Shown: one piece after another, positions 51,520 through 62,659 of the stretch
Position numbering within the stretch: the stretch's first letter is position 1
How the letters are laid out: each line of letters opens with the position of its first letter
Program-made: the position numbers and the translations under genes
Source of the DNA: Peltaster fructicola
Lineage: Eukaryota; Ascomycota; Dothideomycetes
Length of the DNA stretch: 64,000 nucleotides
Assembly: GCA_001592805.2 (NCBI GenBank)
Contig: CP051143.1
Coordinates: forward strand, 2,232,001-2,296,000
Direction of reading: 5' to 3'
The notes under the pieces: generated by a model
What the model saw: the letters and a program-made list of their open reading frames with translations, nothing else
What the model was told of the DNA's origin: nothing
Database searches by the model: none

Positions 51520-52847
51520 TCAGTCCTGATTGAAGTCGATGACTATCCTGCCAGCAATTTCGCCTCGTCTGAGCTGCTGACAACTCTCAGGCATAGCACT
51601 CAAGCCTCGTACCTCCGCCACAGACTTTAGCAGTCCACGTCTTGCGTAGTCCAGAGCAGCTGCGGTGTCCTGCATTGTTCCCACCAGAGTGCCAATGACA
51701 TGCAGGTTCTTGAAGGCGAAGAAGTTCGGATCTGTTCCGATCGTGATCTTTCCTGCCGGCGGCAGTGCTATGCACATGATCTTGGCTCCAATACGATCTC
51801 CCACGTAAGTGACCGCATCGCTGTAGGCCTGGTATGCAGTCACGAAGACACCATGTGGTCCAATGCCATCAGCAATCTCCTTGATCTCCGCAGCGATGTC
51901 CTTGTGCTCTTTGAAGTCAACGAATGCTTCGGCGCCCATCTCTTCACACAGCGCTCGCTTCCTGTCACCTGCGTCGATCACGATAGGACGCATTCCCATG
52001 GCTTTGGCAAGCTGTACACCTTGTATGCCTGTACTATGTCAGTGCGCGATTGGCAGAGTGTTGAATCTGTCAACTGACCAACGCCTCCACCTCCGCCCGG
52101 AAAGACAACCCAGCTCCCAGCCTTGAGGCCACTATCGATGAGTGCACGATGCATGGTGCTGGCAGAGCACATGATCGGTCCCGCAACTTCGTCTGGCACT
52201 CCATCAGGGATTCTTGAGGTGTATCTCGCAGGACCTGCTACTGGTTAGTCATGCTTGCTAGCAATATTGTAAGGAGTACTCACTGGTGATGTATTGCTGA
52301 TATGTGCCGTTGGTCACAAGACCAGTGTATACGCCCTTCTGGCAGTAATTCTCCTTGCCGTTCCAGCACTGCTCGCAGTTGTGGCAAACATCCCAGAGTG
52401 GCTTGACACCTCCTCTGTCTCCGATCTTCCAGTCTTTCACATTCGAACCAACCTTGACGACCTGCTGGGGTCAGGACTGCTTATATCGACGGTTCTATGG
52501 CATGCCTACCACACCTGCTCCTTCATGTCCTGGGCACTTCGTCCCAAAGGTTGACATAGGAGGCACAGCCCAGTCGGCTAGGCAGAAATGAATGTCTGAC
52601 ATACATCTGGCAGATAGTCAGCTAGATCGATCTAGGGCGCTCAAGTCGCTGACAAGCCAGTAGCATTGAGCTTCAATAGAACATCGTCAGGACCTTGATG
52701 TTTCTGTCAGCTATGATATCTCATATGCAAGCATCATGCAATACCTGGCTCTGGGACATCAACATCCTGGATCTCAATGCGGAAGTCTGGTCCTTCGTTG
52801 ACAACCACGCCTGCCTTGCACTTCTTCGGTATCTCTGGGTCAGTCAT
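51520..52847 (-). CDS. Zinc-containing alcohol dehydrogenase (MDR family)
   Basis: Six exons: 52847..52745, 52693..52654, 52606..52510, 52461..52284, 52234..52079 and 52028..51520, with five introns of 47-51 bp; all junctions keep the frame and give 360 residues. The ATG at 52847 starts MTDPEIPKKCKAGVVV. The enzyme oxidises alcohols or reduces aldehydes with NAD(H). The first catalytic zinc ligand is in GLCMSDIHF (created by the exon 2-3 splice), the second in CPGHEGAG. The four structural-zinc cysteines lie in DVCHNCEQCWNGKENYC. The nucleotide-binding loop is FPGGGGGVG, completed as IQGVQLAKAMG over the last splice. The closest characterised relatives are probably fungal ADH1-like cytosolic enzymes; the substrate is not certain. 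The number of introns is far higher than in its neighbours. Confidence 0.93.
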
Positions 52848-53526
52848 GCTTAGCCGGTCTCAGGTGTGTGATTTGTGTTGCAAAGTCTTGAAATGGAAGA
52901 TCAGAATCATGGCCTTGTCCTCGTATACTCATTCCCCAGGAACCCCTCCTTCATCTTACATCCTTACCAAGTAACGCCCATAGAGCTGGTGCTTGTATGC
53001 GGGTATGAAATAGTGTCTGCGGGGTCTTGAGCATTGGCAGCGAGTGACAATGTCCTTACTGGGTGCGCGTTGAAGCACTAACCTCGCCTACCTAGTGCTT
53101 GCAGTGCAAGAGGTAATAGATGCAGTGCCAGCACTCGAGACACTCTATCGAATTGTTGTGATGCCAGTATGACATCGAGGCGATTGACTGCTGAGCCTCA
53201 ATCTGAGTACATCGTGATGTTCAATGCTTGTACTTGTGACCAGGACCCCTCAGTATGTGCCGATATGGCAACCGACAGGCGTACATCATCTCGCCACGAT
53301 GATCAAAGGACCAAGGCGGGCGACAGGATGCTCTTGGCTCTCTGCCGTGTAGCGATGGATGTGGTGTTCCGATGGACAGCTGTAGTCATCACCATGTAGT
53401 TGAGACATCGTCACGCCACCACATCCGGTTAGCTCATGATTAGCTAAGGCATCCCCGATATCAACGCCAGGTCAATAATATTTGCATACCAAACGCATTG
53501 TCCCAGATCCAAGAAACACCTTCAAG
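52848..53526. other. Divergent intergenic region, about 680 bp
   Basis: Promoters of the alcohol dehydrogenase (-) and TIM22 (+). No gene is seen. Confidence 0.45.
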
Positions 53527-54118
53527 ATGGCGATGCCAGGCATGGGAGGCATGCCGGCCCAGTCGCCTGCTGGGATGAGCCCAGAAGATCTTCAAGCAAT
53601 GCAAATGATGAAGTTTGTGAGTGGCGCATACCCAAGCCAGCCATTAAGTCTAACACTCTTCGCAGATGAGCAATGCAATGGAATCATGTCCAGCCAAAGG
53701 TGTACTTGCGGGCGGAGCAGGTTTCGCTCTGGGAGGTGTGTTCGGTCTCTTCATGTCGAGTATGCGCTACGACACACCACTAGGCGCAGGAGGGCAAGAG
53801 GTATCAAGCCTTCCAGTACGACAACAGATCGTGAAAGGGTTCAAAGAGATGGGACGAGCGAGTTATAGCTCAGCGAAGAACTTTGGATACATTGGTGCTA
53901 TATTCGCAAGTACGGAGTGCGCTGTCGAGGGCCTGCGCGCGAAAAACGACCTCTACAACTCAGCGGCTGCTGGATGCTTAACAGGAGGTTTCTTGGCGAG
54001 GAATGCTGGACCTACTGCTGCTGCCATTGGTTGCGGCGGCTTCGCTGCTTTCTCACTGGCGATCGACGCATACATGAGGATGCCAAGTAACGATGTTGGC
54101 ACGGATCCTATCGTGTGA
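53527..54118 (+). CDS. TIM22: Mitochondrial inner-membrane translocase subunit Tim22
   Basis: Two exons, 53527..53616 and 53666..54118, joined over a 49-bp intron (GTGAGT..TTCGCAG, branch CTAAC) in phase 0, giving 180 residues. The ATG at 53527 (AAGATGG) fits. Tim22 forms the core of the carrier translocase that inserts polytopic proteins into the inner membrane. The family pattern is clear: [20 protein letters not shown] (first helix, with the conserved cysteine), the intermembrane part with [40 protein letters not shown] and [20 protein letters not shown], four hydrophobic segments in all. The methionine-rich first exon ([20 protein letters not shown]) is typical of fungal Tim22. Confidence 0.95.
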
Positions 54119-54495
54119 AGGAACGGAAGCTTGACACAACTCTCACCTCAAACACACCTTGCAGGTCGATTTGACCGCACTATCATGCCACATCAGAAGA
54201 TGCACTGAGCGTAGCCATGTCGCAGCGCAGAGGCGCCTGGCGGAGACCAGCCATGAGCAAGGAGTAGCTCAGAGCAGTAGCAGACACGAGTCGCGACAGG
54301 TCCGCACTTCGTGGCATAGACATGAGCTGTACCAACATAGAACACTGTACAAACACGATCTTGAAAAGCCCATTTTGTTTTCCTCGCCCTTTCTGTCTAT
54401 CACATGCAATATGCTAAGTATACTGTTTTCCTCCCATAAGTTCCTCGCTATGCTTTGATGCAACCTCACGCTCAATTCCACCACGAATACCGACC
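54119..54495. other. Convergent spacer, about 380 bp
   Basis: 3' flanks of TIM22 (+) and the large - strand gene. No coding signal. Confidence 0.45.
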
Positions 54496-57459
54496 CTAGA
54501 GCACACCGCCGCCACTGGGAAAAGCACCTGGTGTGTACACCAGCTCGCTTTCATCAAACTCATCTCCGAAGCCTTCATTATCACTATCCTCTAGCGGATG
54601 TGCGTGACGAGCAGTAGATGGACTTTTGTACAAGCCCTCAGTCTCCCGTAGAGCATCTTTCACTTTTCGTTTCAATGCGTTGACATAAGGAACGATGTGT
54701 CGTAGTGTTGCTGTATCGAACGGCACTTTTCGAGTTGTTGGTACAGGCTGCAGCGCATCTGGACCAGAGGCAGTACGTCGTGTACGTAGTGCTTCAATCA
54801 CAGAGCGAGCCACAGCTTCCGAATCCTTGCGAGGGCGGTTAGGTGTGGCTGGAGCCACAGGTTCTACCACTGTGATGCTGTGTGGGACATGTGTTGCTTG
54901 CTCAGAGAGGCGAGCGGACGGACCCAGACCCATGTTGGGTGGTAGTTCTGGCACTGGTTCTTCGAACGCACTGAAATCGAAGCCAGGTGATGAAGGAGGC
55001 GATCGGCGAGGCGCAAGTGTATGCTCTTCCGTCTCTTGGTCTGCCAGCTCGATCATGGCATCGACTTCTTCCCAAGCAGACGCGAACGGTCCGGCAAGCA
55101 TGTTGTTGGCAGCAGCTCGTATGCGCAACTCCTTCAGCTCTTCAATCAGCAGACCCCATTCTCGAAGCAGACCGATGTTCGCGACAACATTCTGCTGCTG
55201 CTCACGGATTGATCGCGGGACCATGAAATCTTTTCCACTGTCAATACGCTTCTCAGCAGCTGCAGAGCTCTCGGGTGCGGTAGGGCTCTCTTCGAAGTCG
55301 AAGTCCTCATTCCAGTCTTCAGTGACGGCCTTGCTTCCCACTCCCCAGGTGCCGAACTTGTTTGCGGTGGTGTTTCGTTTGCCATCGACATCAGGCACTG
55401 TCGGCACGCTGTGACTACGAGCGTGCATGCCGCTGACAGGACGGCGTGTTGTAGGTCTGCTGCCACGATTCTCAGGATCCTTCTTGCCGTGTACTGTTCG
55501 TGGTCGAGGTGGAGATTGATTGTGGCTCGGACTTGGCTGTGCTTCTGACCAGTCAAATATGGTCGCCCTATCTGTGAGGCCATTGAGTCTTTGAGGCGTG
55601 GAATCTGTTGCTTGCGAGGCTAGGGCAAAGCGCAGCGGAAGGCATTGCTGTGATGGAGTCGTGATCGAGTGTGATGCAAAGGCAGCTGACACATCTCCCA
55701 TATCATCAGCATCCCAATCGATATCGTCAGGATCAGGCATCTCTCGCATCATTGGTGGCGAGGATGAGAAGATTGATCGGGAGCCTCCTCGAGCAGTCGG
55801 CGAAGATGTGATGCTCTTCTCGCGCGTGGAGCGAACTGGAGTCGATTCACTCTCCTCTTCCTCAATAGTGCTGTATCGATGGCTGTTATCCGCGACAGGA
55901 AAGCTGTCTTGGCTTAGGAAATCCTTGAGTTTCGTGCTGCGTCCAGAGGAGAAGCTTGGTGGTGTTTCGTCAAAGATGGTGTCGATAGGAGGACCTCGCC
56001 TACCAGAACTGCTTCTAGTAGTGCGTGTAGGAATGGAATCAAAGATTGTGTCACTCTGATAGTCGGTGTTTGTGTCGCCAAACGATCTGTATTCACTATC
56101 TGAGTCGGCGCCTGAGGTCAACTCGGATGTGGTCGTTGACAACCGCGTGCTCTTGTGACTCTGTGCAGGTTGTGCTGCAACACGTTGCTCAGCTGATGAA
56201 GAGCGACTCTGATCATTGAACATGTCGGAGGACTGGTGTGCTGCAACGGGATTTGCTTCTTGTGGTGTCGTACTGCCACTGAGGTTTGTCATAGCACTTG
56301 AAGAAGAATACAAACTTCTCGCGGCAGGAGTCAGACCACGTCGCTTGGTTGGCCTGTCAGAATCTGGTGCAGCACTAACTATACCACCCATATCAGTCTG
56401 CGATGTCGAGGATACATTTCTACGACTACGTCGCATAGCTTTCGCACGATTGCTTGTCGATCTCCATAGTGGTTGTGGTCCCGTCGCCAGAAGATCGCCA
56501 ATGGAGAAGGATCGCTTTGCTGTTGGTGCTTGCTCGAAGCTTGGTGCTGTCATAAGCATGGGTGAGGAAGCAACGCTTGAGCCGAAGTCGACCGCAAGGT
56601 CTACCATACTACTGCCGGTGCTACTAAGGCCGTCATCGTACTCGACTTCACCTTGTACTGTAAGTTCTCGACCAGACACTAGTGTAGGTCGATAGCGGCG
56701 ATCAGGGTAAATGCGTCTGATAGGATTGGGAATGCTCGAAGATCGCCTGCGCTGAGAGGCGTGTTGGTCCTGTGCGACCTTGGAGGTAAAGTAGAGCTTC
56801 CAGTGTGTGTCACGCGAGCCATCTGACATTGTGTCGTCGGTCGTGTGATCATTTTGGGTCAGATCGGAATGCTGTTCAAACTGCATGGAGGACCGCTGGT
56901 GGCTAGTAGCAGGTCTTCTGAATGTCGGCAACGGCAATCGAGAGGATGGCGAGCTCTTGACATCGTGGACGGATGACGACCGCTTCACCAGTTTGTTCGG
57001 AGGCAAAGCCTGAGTTGTCGAGAAAATCGGCACGGTTGAGCCTGCATTGGAGTATGCCACAGAGCCATTCGAGTGCGAGACGGCAGCCGAGCCTGGTCGA
57101 GAGGTCGGCGGACGACTCGATTCTCGCGAGCTTGACATGCTGCTGCTCAACCTCCGCAACCACTTCCTCCGTTGGGGAGCCTGGATGGGAGAGTGCTCAC
57201 CTGATATTATCCTCTCCTCGCCAGGCAGACTTGCTCTTGGTTCCCTCTCACCACTCCTCAGCACTTGATATGCATTCTCAGAGACTGATCTGATCAAACG
57301 TGGATTGCTACTGTTATTGTTGTAGTGTGGAGGGGCACTGCCCACGGCAGCGGACCGTCTTTGCTGCTGTTCGGGAGTCGCGTAAGTATAGGACGGTAAG
57401 GAGGAGGGTGACGAGTTGGCGGCCGAGAATGTGAATATGGTGGTCGTAGTGAGGCTCAT
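54496..57459 (-). CDS. Large Ser/Thr-rich fungal protein, not recognised
   Basis: A single exon of 987 residues. The ATG at 57459 starts MSLTTTTIFTFSAAN; the frame beyond opens with GTG only. Most of the protein is Ser/Thr/Pro/Arg-rich and probably phosphorylated and disordered. Conserved-looking islands are KWLRRLSSSMSSSRESSRPP, WKLYFTSKVAQDQ, FSIGDLLATGPQPLW, DPDDIDWDADDMGD, ATIFDWSE, KFGTWGVGSKAVTEDWNEDF and a predicted helical block VVANIGLLREWGLLIEELKE near residue 780. I cannot name the family with confidence. The acidic D-W-x-x-DF boxes resemble those of septation or mitotic-exit regulators, but the hallmark segments of Byr4 are missing, so that link is only a hint. It is divergent to no close gene. 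Confidence 0.8.
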   Translation of the reverse strand: MSLTTTTIFTFSAANSSPSSLPSYTYATPEQQQRRSAAVGSAPPHYNNNSSNPRLIRSVSENAYQVLRSGEREPRASLPGEERIISGEHSPIQAPQRRKWLRRLSSSMSSSRESSRPPTSRPGSAAVSHSNGSVAYSNAGSTVPIFSTTQALPPNKLVKRSSSVHDVKSSPSSRLPLPTFRRPATSHQRSSMQFEQHSDLTQNDHTTDDTMSDGSRDTHWKLYFTSKVAQDQHASQRRRSSSIPNPIRRIYPDRRYRPTLVSGRELTVQGEVEYDDGLSSTGSSMVDLAVDFGSSVASSPMLMTAPSFEQAPTAKRSFSIGDLLATGPQPLWRSTSNRAKAMRRSRRNVSSTSQTDMGGIVSAAPDSDRPTKRRGLTPAARSLYSSSSAMTNLSGSTTPQEANPVAAHQSSDMFNDQSRSSSAEQRVAAQPAQSHKSTRLSTTTSELTSGADSDSEYRSFGDTNTDYQSDTIFDSIPTRTTRSSSGRRGPPIDTIFDETPPSFSSGRSTKLKDFLSQDSFPVADNSHRYSTIEEEESESTPVRSTREKSITSSPTARGGSRSIFSSSPPMMREMPDPDDIDWDADDMGDVSAAFASHSITTPSQQCLPLRFALASQATDSTPQRLNGLTDRATIFDWSEAQPSPSHNQSPPRPRTVHGKKDPENRGSRPTTRRPVSGMHARSHSVPTVPDVDGKRNTTANKFGTWGVGSKAVTEDWNEDFDFEESPTAPESSAAAEKRIDSGKDFMVPRSIREQQQNVVANIGLLREWGLLIEELKELRIRAAANNMLAGPFASAWEEVDAMIELADQETEEHTLAPRRSPPSSPGFDFSAFEEPVPELPPNMGLGPSARLSEQATHVPHSITVVEPVAPATPNRPRKDSEAVARSVIEALRTRRTASGPDALQPVPTTRKVPFDTATLRHIVPYVNALKRKVKDALRETEGLYKSPSTARHAHPLEDSDNEGFGDEFDESELVYTPGAFPSGGGVL

Positions 57460-60281
57460 GTCGCGACTGTGTGTTTGTATGTATGAAGATGGCGGTCGAT
57501 GAGGTCGTTCGCGGCGGTGACCATCTGTCACGAGGGAGAGGCCAAGAGCTGAGGTTGCAATTCCAGCACTCGATGCACACAGCTACAGACGACACAATTA
57601 GCGTTCTGCCTGGACGAACTGAGGGTAGGTGAGTACGAGCAATGATTGGCAGGTTACAACGATTGAGTGGGTATGCGTTATGAGTTGGAAGTGAAGGAAG
57701 GCTGGCTACTCACTGTAGGCACCGTACGCATTTCCTGACCCTCAGCACCAAGCTTTGTTGAAGTAGAACAAGCACAACGCAGCAGAAGGGCTGACTCTGC
57801 TCATTGTCGACTTCCTGAATGTTACACGGCAGGGCTAAGGAGAGTGGAGTTCGTGGCCAGGGTGTGTGTGCATCCAGCTACAAGGTCGGCATGGAGAGGT
57901 GTGTCAAAATGCAGGAGCAGCAAAGACCTGGTACCTGAACAGCTCCACTGTTCTTTCGGACGCGTGCGAGGTAGCCCTAGGAGGGCAGTATGACTAGGAG
58001 CGGGTGCTATACACGCCAAGTAGATTGAGAAGAATGGATGCTGGGAATGAGAACAATGTCCAGAGGAGAGGGGCGTAGCGCTGGTGATCTTTTTTTCAGC
58101 TGGCCATATGCATTGCTTTTCAGTGGTAGCAGCATCGGCAGTAGGGTGCCAGGCACGAGACGTTCAGAGAGGACCGGCGGAATTATGGGAGGCTATTCAG
58201 GAGGATTATTTGCTAACGATCAGAAGAGACGAGTCGCGAAAGTTTTTAGGACGAAACGAGGCAAAGTGAGTTGAAGTGGGCAGACAGAGCTGGGATCCCT
58301 GTCGGCTCGCTGGCACGCCGGGAGACAGGTCCCAAAGAATGCCACATATACACACGCACACAAAACAATCAGAAAATTGGAGAGGAGTCTCATCTCATGT
58401 AGAAAGTCCTCACGCACGTGTCCGTCTGATCTTTCGAGCACTCAATGACGCATCTGCTAGAGCGTACATGTACGTTGTGCTACCCTCCCGACATCCACAA
58501 GCTATATGGTGCCTGACCGTTGCACTGTCGACAAGCACAATCGATGCTACTGTCGTGATTCAACGGCTTTCACCACATCGTCACAGACCACACTCTGCAC
58601 ATATCTCACCTTACATGCAGCTTTGCCTCTTCTGTAGACAAAGTTCTGCTATGGCCAAGCAGCGCCTCACAGATCGAATGCCTCTCTTGCACGCTCATGA
58701 CGCCTGTGGTAAGCACTTGACAGGGCAAGAAGGACCGCTGGTAGATCAAAACGCCATCACGGCAGTGTTCTGTTGCCGTAGATCTCGCGTGCATCACTGT
58801 GAGGTAATGCCGGAAGAAGACGAAGCAGACGTCCTTTGGCCCCAAGCGTGGTCTATGCCTGCTCGCCAATTGCAAACAGGTTATATTCCTTCTCGATGGA
58901 CACCATGTTCCGGCCAGTCACAAACGCCCAGGATGGCAGAACGCCTGAGCATGGCAATCCTAGCTGAAGAGGCAGCGCGGACGCGGGCGTAGCATGTCCC
59001 ACATGTGGAGCGATTGGCGTTGCGAGAGGTCGTCAGCCCGTGGGACGATGATGTGAGTCCAAGGAGATATAATATACCCTGGTAGATCGAGACAATCGTA
59101 GCACAATCCTCCTCGGACGAGCGCGTCGAGAGGACAGACGATGTGCTTGGTTCTCCTTCACCAGAACACATCGCCTGCTTGGTGGTCGTATACGCAGTGC
59201 CAGTAGTAGGAAGCGCGCTGCGCCGTATGCAGCTATGTATGGCGGCACTGGTAGTGGCGGAACGTGTCCCACAGGACGCAATCGCTACTGATTGGAGTGC
59301 TCCTGATATGGCGTTTCGTAGACTCGACCCTTTTCTTCCGTGCATGGCTGTCGTGTAAATGAGGATCTTCTGTAAGATCTTGCTTGTTGCACACACGTTT
59401 GACAGACGGACGACGCTCAGGTCCAGATACTTGCCGCAAGGGATATTCACCACGGCTGTTGTGTCACTGTTCTCTCACATCTGATCTCTCCTTAGCTCCC
59501 GAGCGGAAAAGAAGCTCCCCTGTCACGTATCGAAGCCAGAATGACGGTATCTGAGCTAGCTTCAGCAAATACGCGATCGTGTGTGTTGCGTGCTGCCGAT
59601 CGCGAAGGATGCTCTGGAACCAGCACCGAAGTGGAAAATACTGTGTTTAGACTCGCGGTACGACAAAGCGTCGAGACACGCTAATGCTCGTCATGTCTGT
59701 CGAGCTGTACTTGCAAAGAACTGTAATGTAGTCGCGGTACAGCTTAGGCACCGGAAGCACATGTGCCTTGCTTTCTCATGCCGCTGTGTCTCGGGGACAG
59801 AGAAGGACGATAGTGTGGCCGGCTAGAAGCAGCCGTATGCAGACTCCTCTTCTTTCTCTGATCTCGACGCCTGCTTTGGCATTCGTGAAACCTGATTTGC
59901 TCATGCTCTAAGACATTTCGTTACCAGCTAATCAATTTTAGTGTGCACATGCTTCGGCCGAACTTATCCAGTTGTGTGGTGGCTTGGCGGTATACTGAGG
60001 AATAGATATGCAAACCATGCTGTTGAAGAGAAGTGTAAGGCTGCTTGCAGTTCAATCATGTGACAACAGCTCCGTGGAGGACTGGATGTTGTTGTCGTCT
60101 GCGCAGTAGATGATATGTTGTTGCTTGACGGAATATAGAGGCAGTCGCGGAGGTGGCAACTTCGCTGTTAGGCGAAATCTGTACTTCATCAACCTCATAT
60201 CGAAACCGCCCACTCACAACTATCGCACGGGCATATGTAGACAAGACTGTGCCGCCCTCTTGAGAGTCACGAAAAGGAAAC
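57460..60281. other. Gene-poor stretch of about 2.8 kb
   Basis: No supported gene. A + frame (58276-58992) and several - frames (58881-59453) are long but have no domain, no clear start and unlikely composition. One - strand frame around 59270-59050 shows a Cys/His-rich series broken by stops. The right end is the promoter of GCN20. Confidence 0.45.
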
Positions 60282-62525
60282 ATGCAGGCTGAGATCAACG
60301 CTCAGTTTCCGGACTGCGACCCAATAGTGGTCGATTACATTACAGGCTACCTCGACCATGCAGCTCATCAATTCAGCGCAGAGACCGATCCCTTGCTTGA
60401 CGCCGCGGCGGTCATAACTCAACTACTGCTGTCAGCTTCAGGAGACGTGTCTGCGGAGAATGAGATCTCGGTACAGAACCTCGTCGACAAATTCGTCCAG
60501 AGATTACACGACCAGCATGGCGCAGATAGCGAGCGGAGACAGCAGGCTCCCTCAGCAAGGAAGCTGGAACAGAGTGTCCACGTCGGCTCTCAAAGGAACA
60601 TCTCTTCCACTCTAGGCCTGACTGCTGCTGTCGATCTAGAGTCTGCAAATGCTCGCAAAGTCGAATCGAGAGTCGACAAGAAGAAGCTCGAAAAGGCTGA
60701 GCGAAAGCTCCGAGCTAAGCAAGACAAGAAGGTCTTCAAGACTGTCGAATATGAGTCCTCACGATTGCTTTCGCAGCCGGATGAGCAGCAGACATATGAA
60801 GAGTTCTTCATGTCTGTCAATCCTCTGCAACTTGGAGCGGACGCACAATCCAAGAGCAAAGACATCAAGGTCGATGGCATCGATATCTCCATCGGTGGCA
60901 AACGTATCCTTGCTGACACAAACCTCACGCTTGCGTATGGAAGACGATACGGTTTGGTAGGTCAGAACGGTATTGGTAAATCCACGCTCCTTCGAGCCCT
61001 CAGTAAGCGTGAAGTCGCGATCCCTACCCACATCTCAATCCTCCACGTCGAGCAGGAAATCACGGGTGATGACACAACCGCACTGCAGGCTGTGCTCGAT
61101 GCAGACGTCTGGCGAAAGCATCTGCTGAAAGAGCAGGAGAAGATCACAAAAGAGCTTGCACAGCTCGAGGCGGACAGGTCCATGATGGCAGACACCTCAA
61201 CTGACGCTGCCAAGCTTGACACCCAGAAAGACGGTCTCGACACGACACTGGGTGACATTCAGGCCAAGCTTGCTGAGATGGACTCCGACAAGGCCGAATC
61301 GCGTGCTGCAAGTATTCTTGCTGGTCTAGGATTCTCCACAGAACGACAACAATTTGCAACAAAGACGTTCTCTGGAGGTTGGCGTATGCGTCTTGCTCTT
61401 GCGAGAGCACTGTTCTGCGAGCCCGATCTCCTCCTTCTGGACGAGCCCTCCAACATGTTGGATGTCCCATCTATCACTTTCCTGGCAAACTACCTTCAAG
61501 GATACCCAAGCACAGTCCTGGTTGTTTCGCACGACCGAGCATTCCTCAACGAAGTCGCCACAGACATCATGCATCAGCACTCCGAGCGTCTTGATTACTA
61601 CAAAGGTGCCAACTTCGACTCCTTCTATGCCACCAAGGAAGAACGACGCAAGACAGCGAAGCGAGAGTACGAGAACCAGATGGTACAGCGTGCGCATCTT
61701 CAAGCCTTCATCGACAAGTTCAGATACAACGCTGCCAAGTCATCGGAAGCACAGTCTCGTATCAAGAAGCTCGAGAAGATGCCCATCCTGCAGGCGCCAG
61801 AGGATGAGTACACAGTACATTTCCGCTTCCCAGACGTTGAGAAGCTCTCACCGCCAATCATCCAGATGTCGAACGTGTCCTTCGGCTACACGGAAGGGAA
61901 GCCACTTCTGCGGAACGTCGATCTGGATGTCCAGCTCGACTCGCGAATCGGTATTGTTGGTCCCAACGGTGCTGGTAAGACGACTGCGCTCAAACTGCTC
62001 ATTGGTGCTTTACAACCCACGTCAGGTCTCATCTCCCAAAACCCTCGTCTTCGGATAGGCTTCTTTGCCCAGCATCACGTTGATGCACTCGATCTCACCA
62101 TGTCTGCTGTCGGCTTCATGGCGGCAAAGTATCCTGGCAAGCCTGACGAGGAATACCGACGACATCTTGGAGCCTTTGGTATCACAGGTATGACTGGTCT
62201 GCAGAAGATGGCTCTCCTGTCTGGAGGTCAGAAGTCTCGTGTCGCCTTCGCGTGTCTGGCTTTGACAAATCCACACATTCTTGTTCTGGACGAACCTTCC
62301 AACCACTTGGATATCGAAGCTATGGATGCCTTGAGCAAGGCACTGCGAGAATTCCAGGGTGGTGTGTTGATGGTCAGTCACGACGTCACCATGCTGCAGA
62401 ATGTCTGTACAAGTTTGTGGGTATGTGATCGTGGTACAGTTGAGCACTTTGGTGGAACCGTCAAGGATTACAAGAAGAGGATCACAGAGCAAGCAGGTGA
62501 GGCGGGTGTCGTCAAACAGAACTGA
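60282..62525 (+). CDS. GCN20: ABC-F ATPase Gcn20, activator of the Gcn2 kinase pathway
   Basis: A single exon of 747 residues (yeast Gcn20 has 752), ATG at 60282. The N-terminal 190 residues are the Gcn1-binding type region (DCDPIVVDYITGYLDHAAHQ). Two ABC modules follow: Walker A GQNGIGKST at 227-235 and GPNGAGKTT at 560-568, signature motifs SGGWRMRLALARALF and LSGGQKSRVAFA, and Walker B LLLLDEPSNMLD and ILVLDEPSNHLD. The linker carries the arm-type coiled coil (QMVQRAHLQAFIDKFRYNAA). There are no membrane segments, as expected for ABC-F proteins, which work on ribosomes. With Gcn1 it lets uncharged tRNA activate Gcn2 in amino-acid starvation. Confidence 0.96.
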   Translation: MQAEINAQFPDCDPIVVDYITGYLDHAAHQFSAETDPLLDAAAVITQLLLSASGDVSAENEISVQNLVDKFVQRLHDQHGADSERRQQAPSARKLEQSVHVGSQRNISSTLGLTAAVDLESANARKVESRVDKKKLEKAERKLRAKQDKKVFKTVEYESSRLLSQPDEQQTYEEFFMSVNPLQLGADAQSKSKDIKVDGIDISIGGKRILADTNLTLAYGRRYGLVGQNGIGKSTLLRALSKREVAIPTHISILHVEQEITGDDTTALQAVLDADVWRKHLLKEQEKITKELAQLEADRSMMADTSTDAAKLDTQKDGLDTTLGDIQAKLAEMDSDKAESRAASILAGLGFSTERQQFATKTFSGGWRMRLALARALFCEPDLLLLDEPSNMLDVPSITFLANYLQGYPSTVLVVSHDRAFLNEVATDIMHQHSERLDYYKGANFDSFYATKEERRKTAKREYENQMVQRAHLQAFIDKFRYNAAKSSEAQSRIKKLEKMPILQAPEDEYTVHFRFPDVEKLSPPIIQMSNVSFGYTEGKPLLRNVDLDVQLDSRIGIVGPNGAGKTTALKLLIGALQPTSGLISQNPRLRIGFFAQHHVDALDLTMSAVGFMAAKYPGKPDEEYRRHLGAFGITGMTGLQKMALLSGGQKSRVAFACLALTNPHILVLDEPSNHLDIEAMDALSKALREFQGGVLMVSHDVTMLQNVCTSLWVCDRGTVEHFGGTVKDYKKRITEQAGEAGVVKQN

Positions 62526-62659
62526 GGAGTTCTTCATGTCTGAGCCTCATGGACTACGCTTGGTACTAGAAGATATGAAGTGTATGATCATGCCGCCACG
62601 TACAGAACCCCTTGATGAGTGACCAACTTGTATGCCGAGCAGCCAATGTTTCGTTCATT

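Noticed and set aside
58276-58992. 238-codon plus-strand frame
   Set aside because: It begins at GTG, has no domain, is rich in His/Arg/Ser as expected of noncoding frames here, and overlaps open frames on the other strand.
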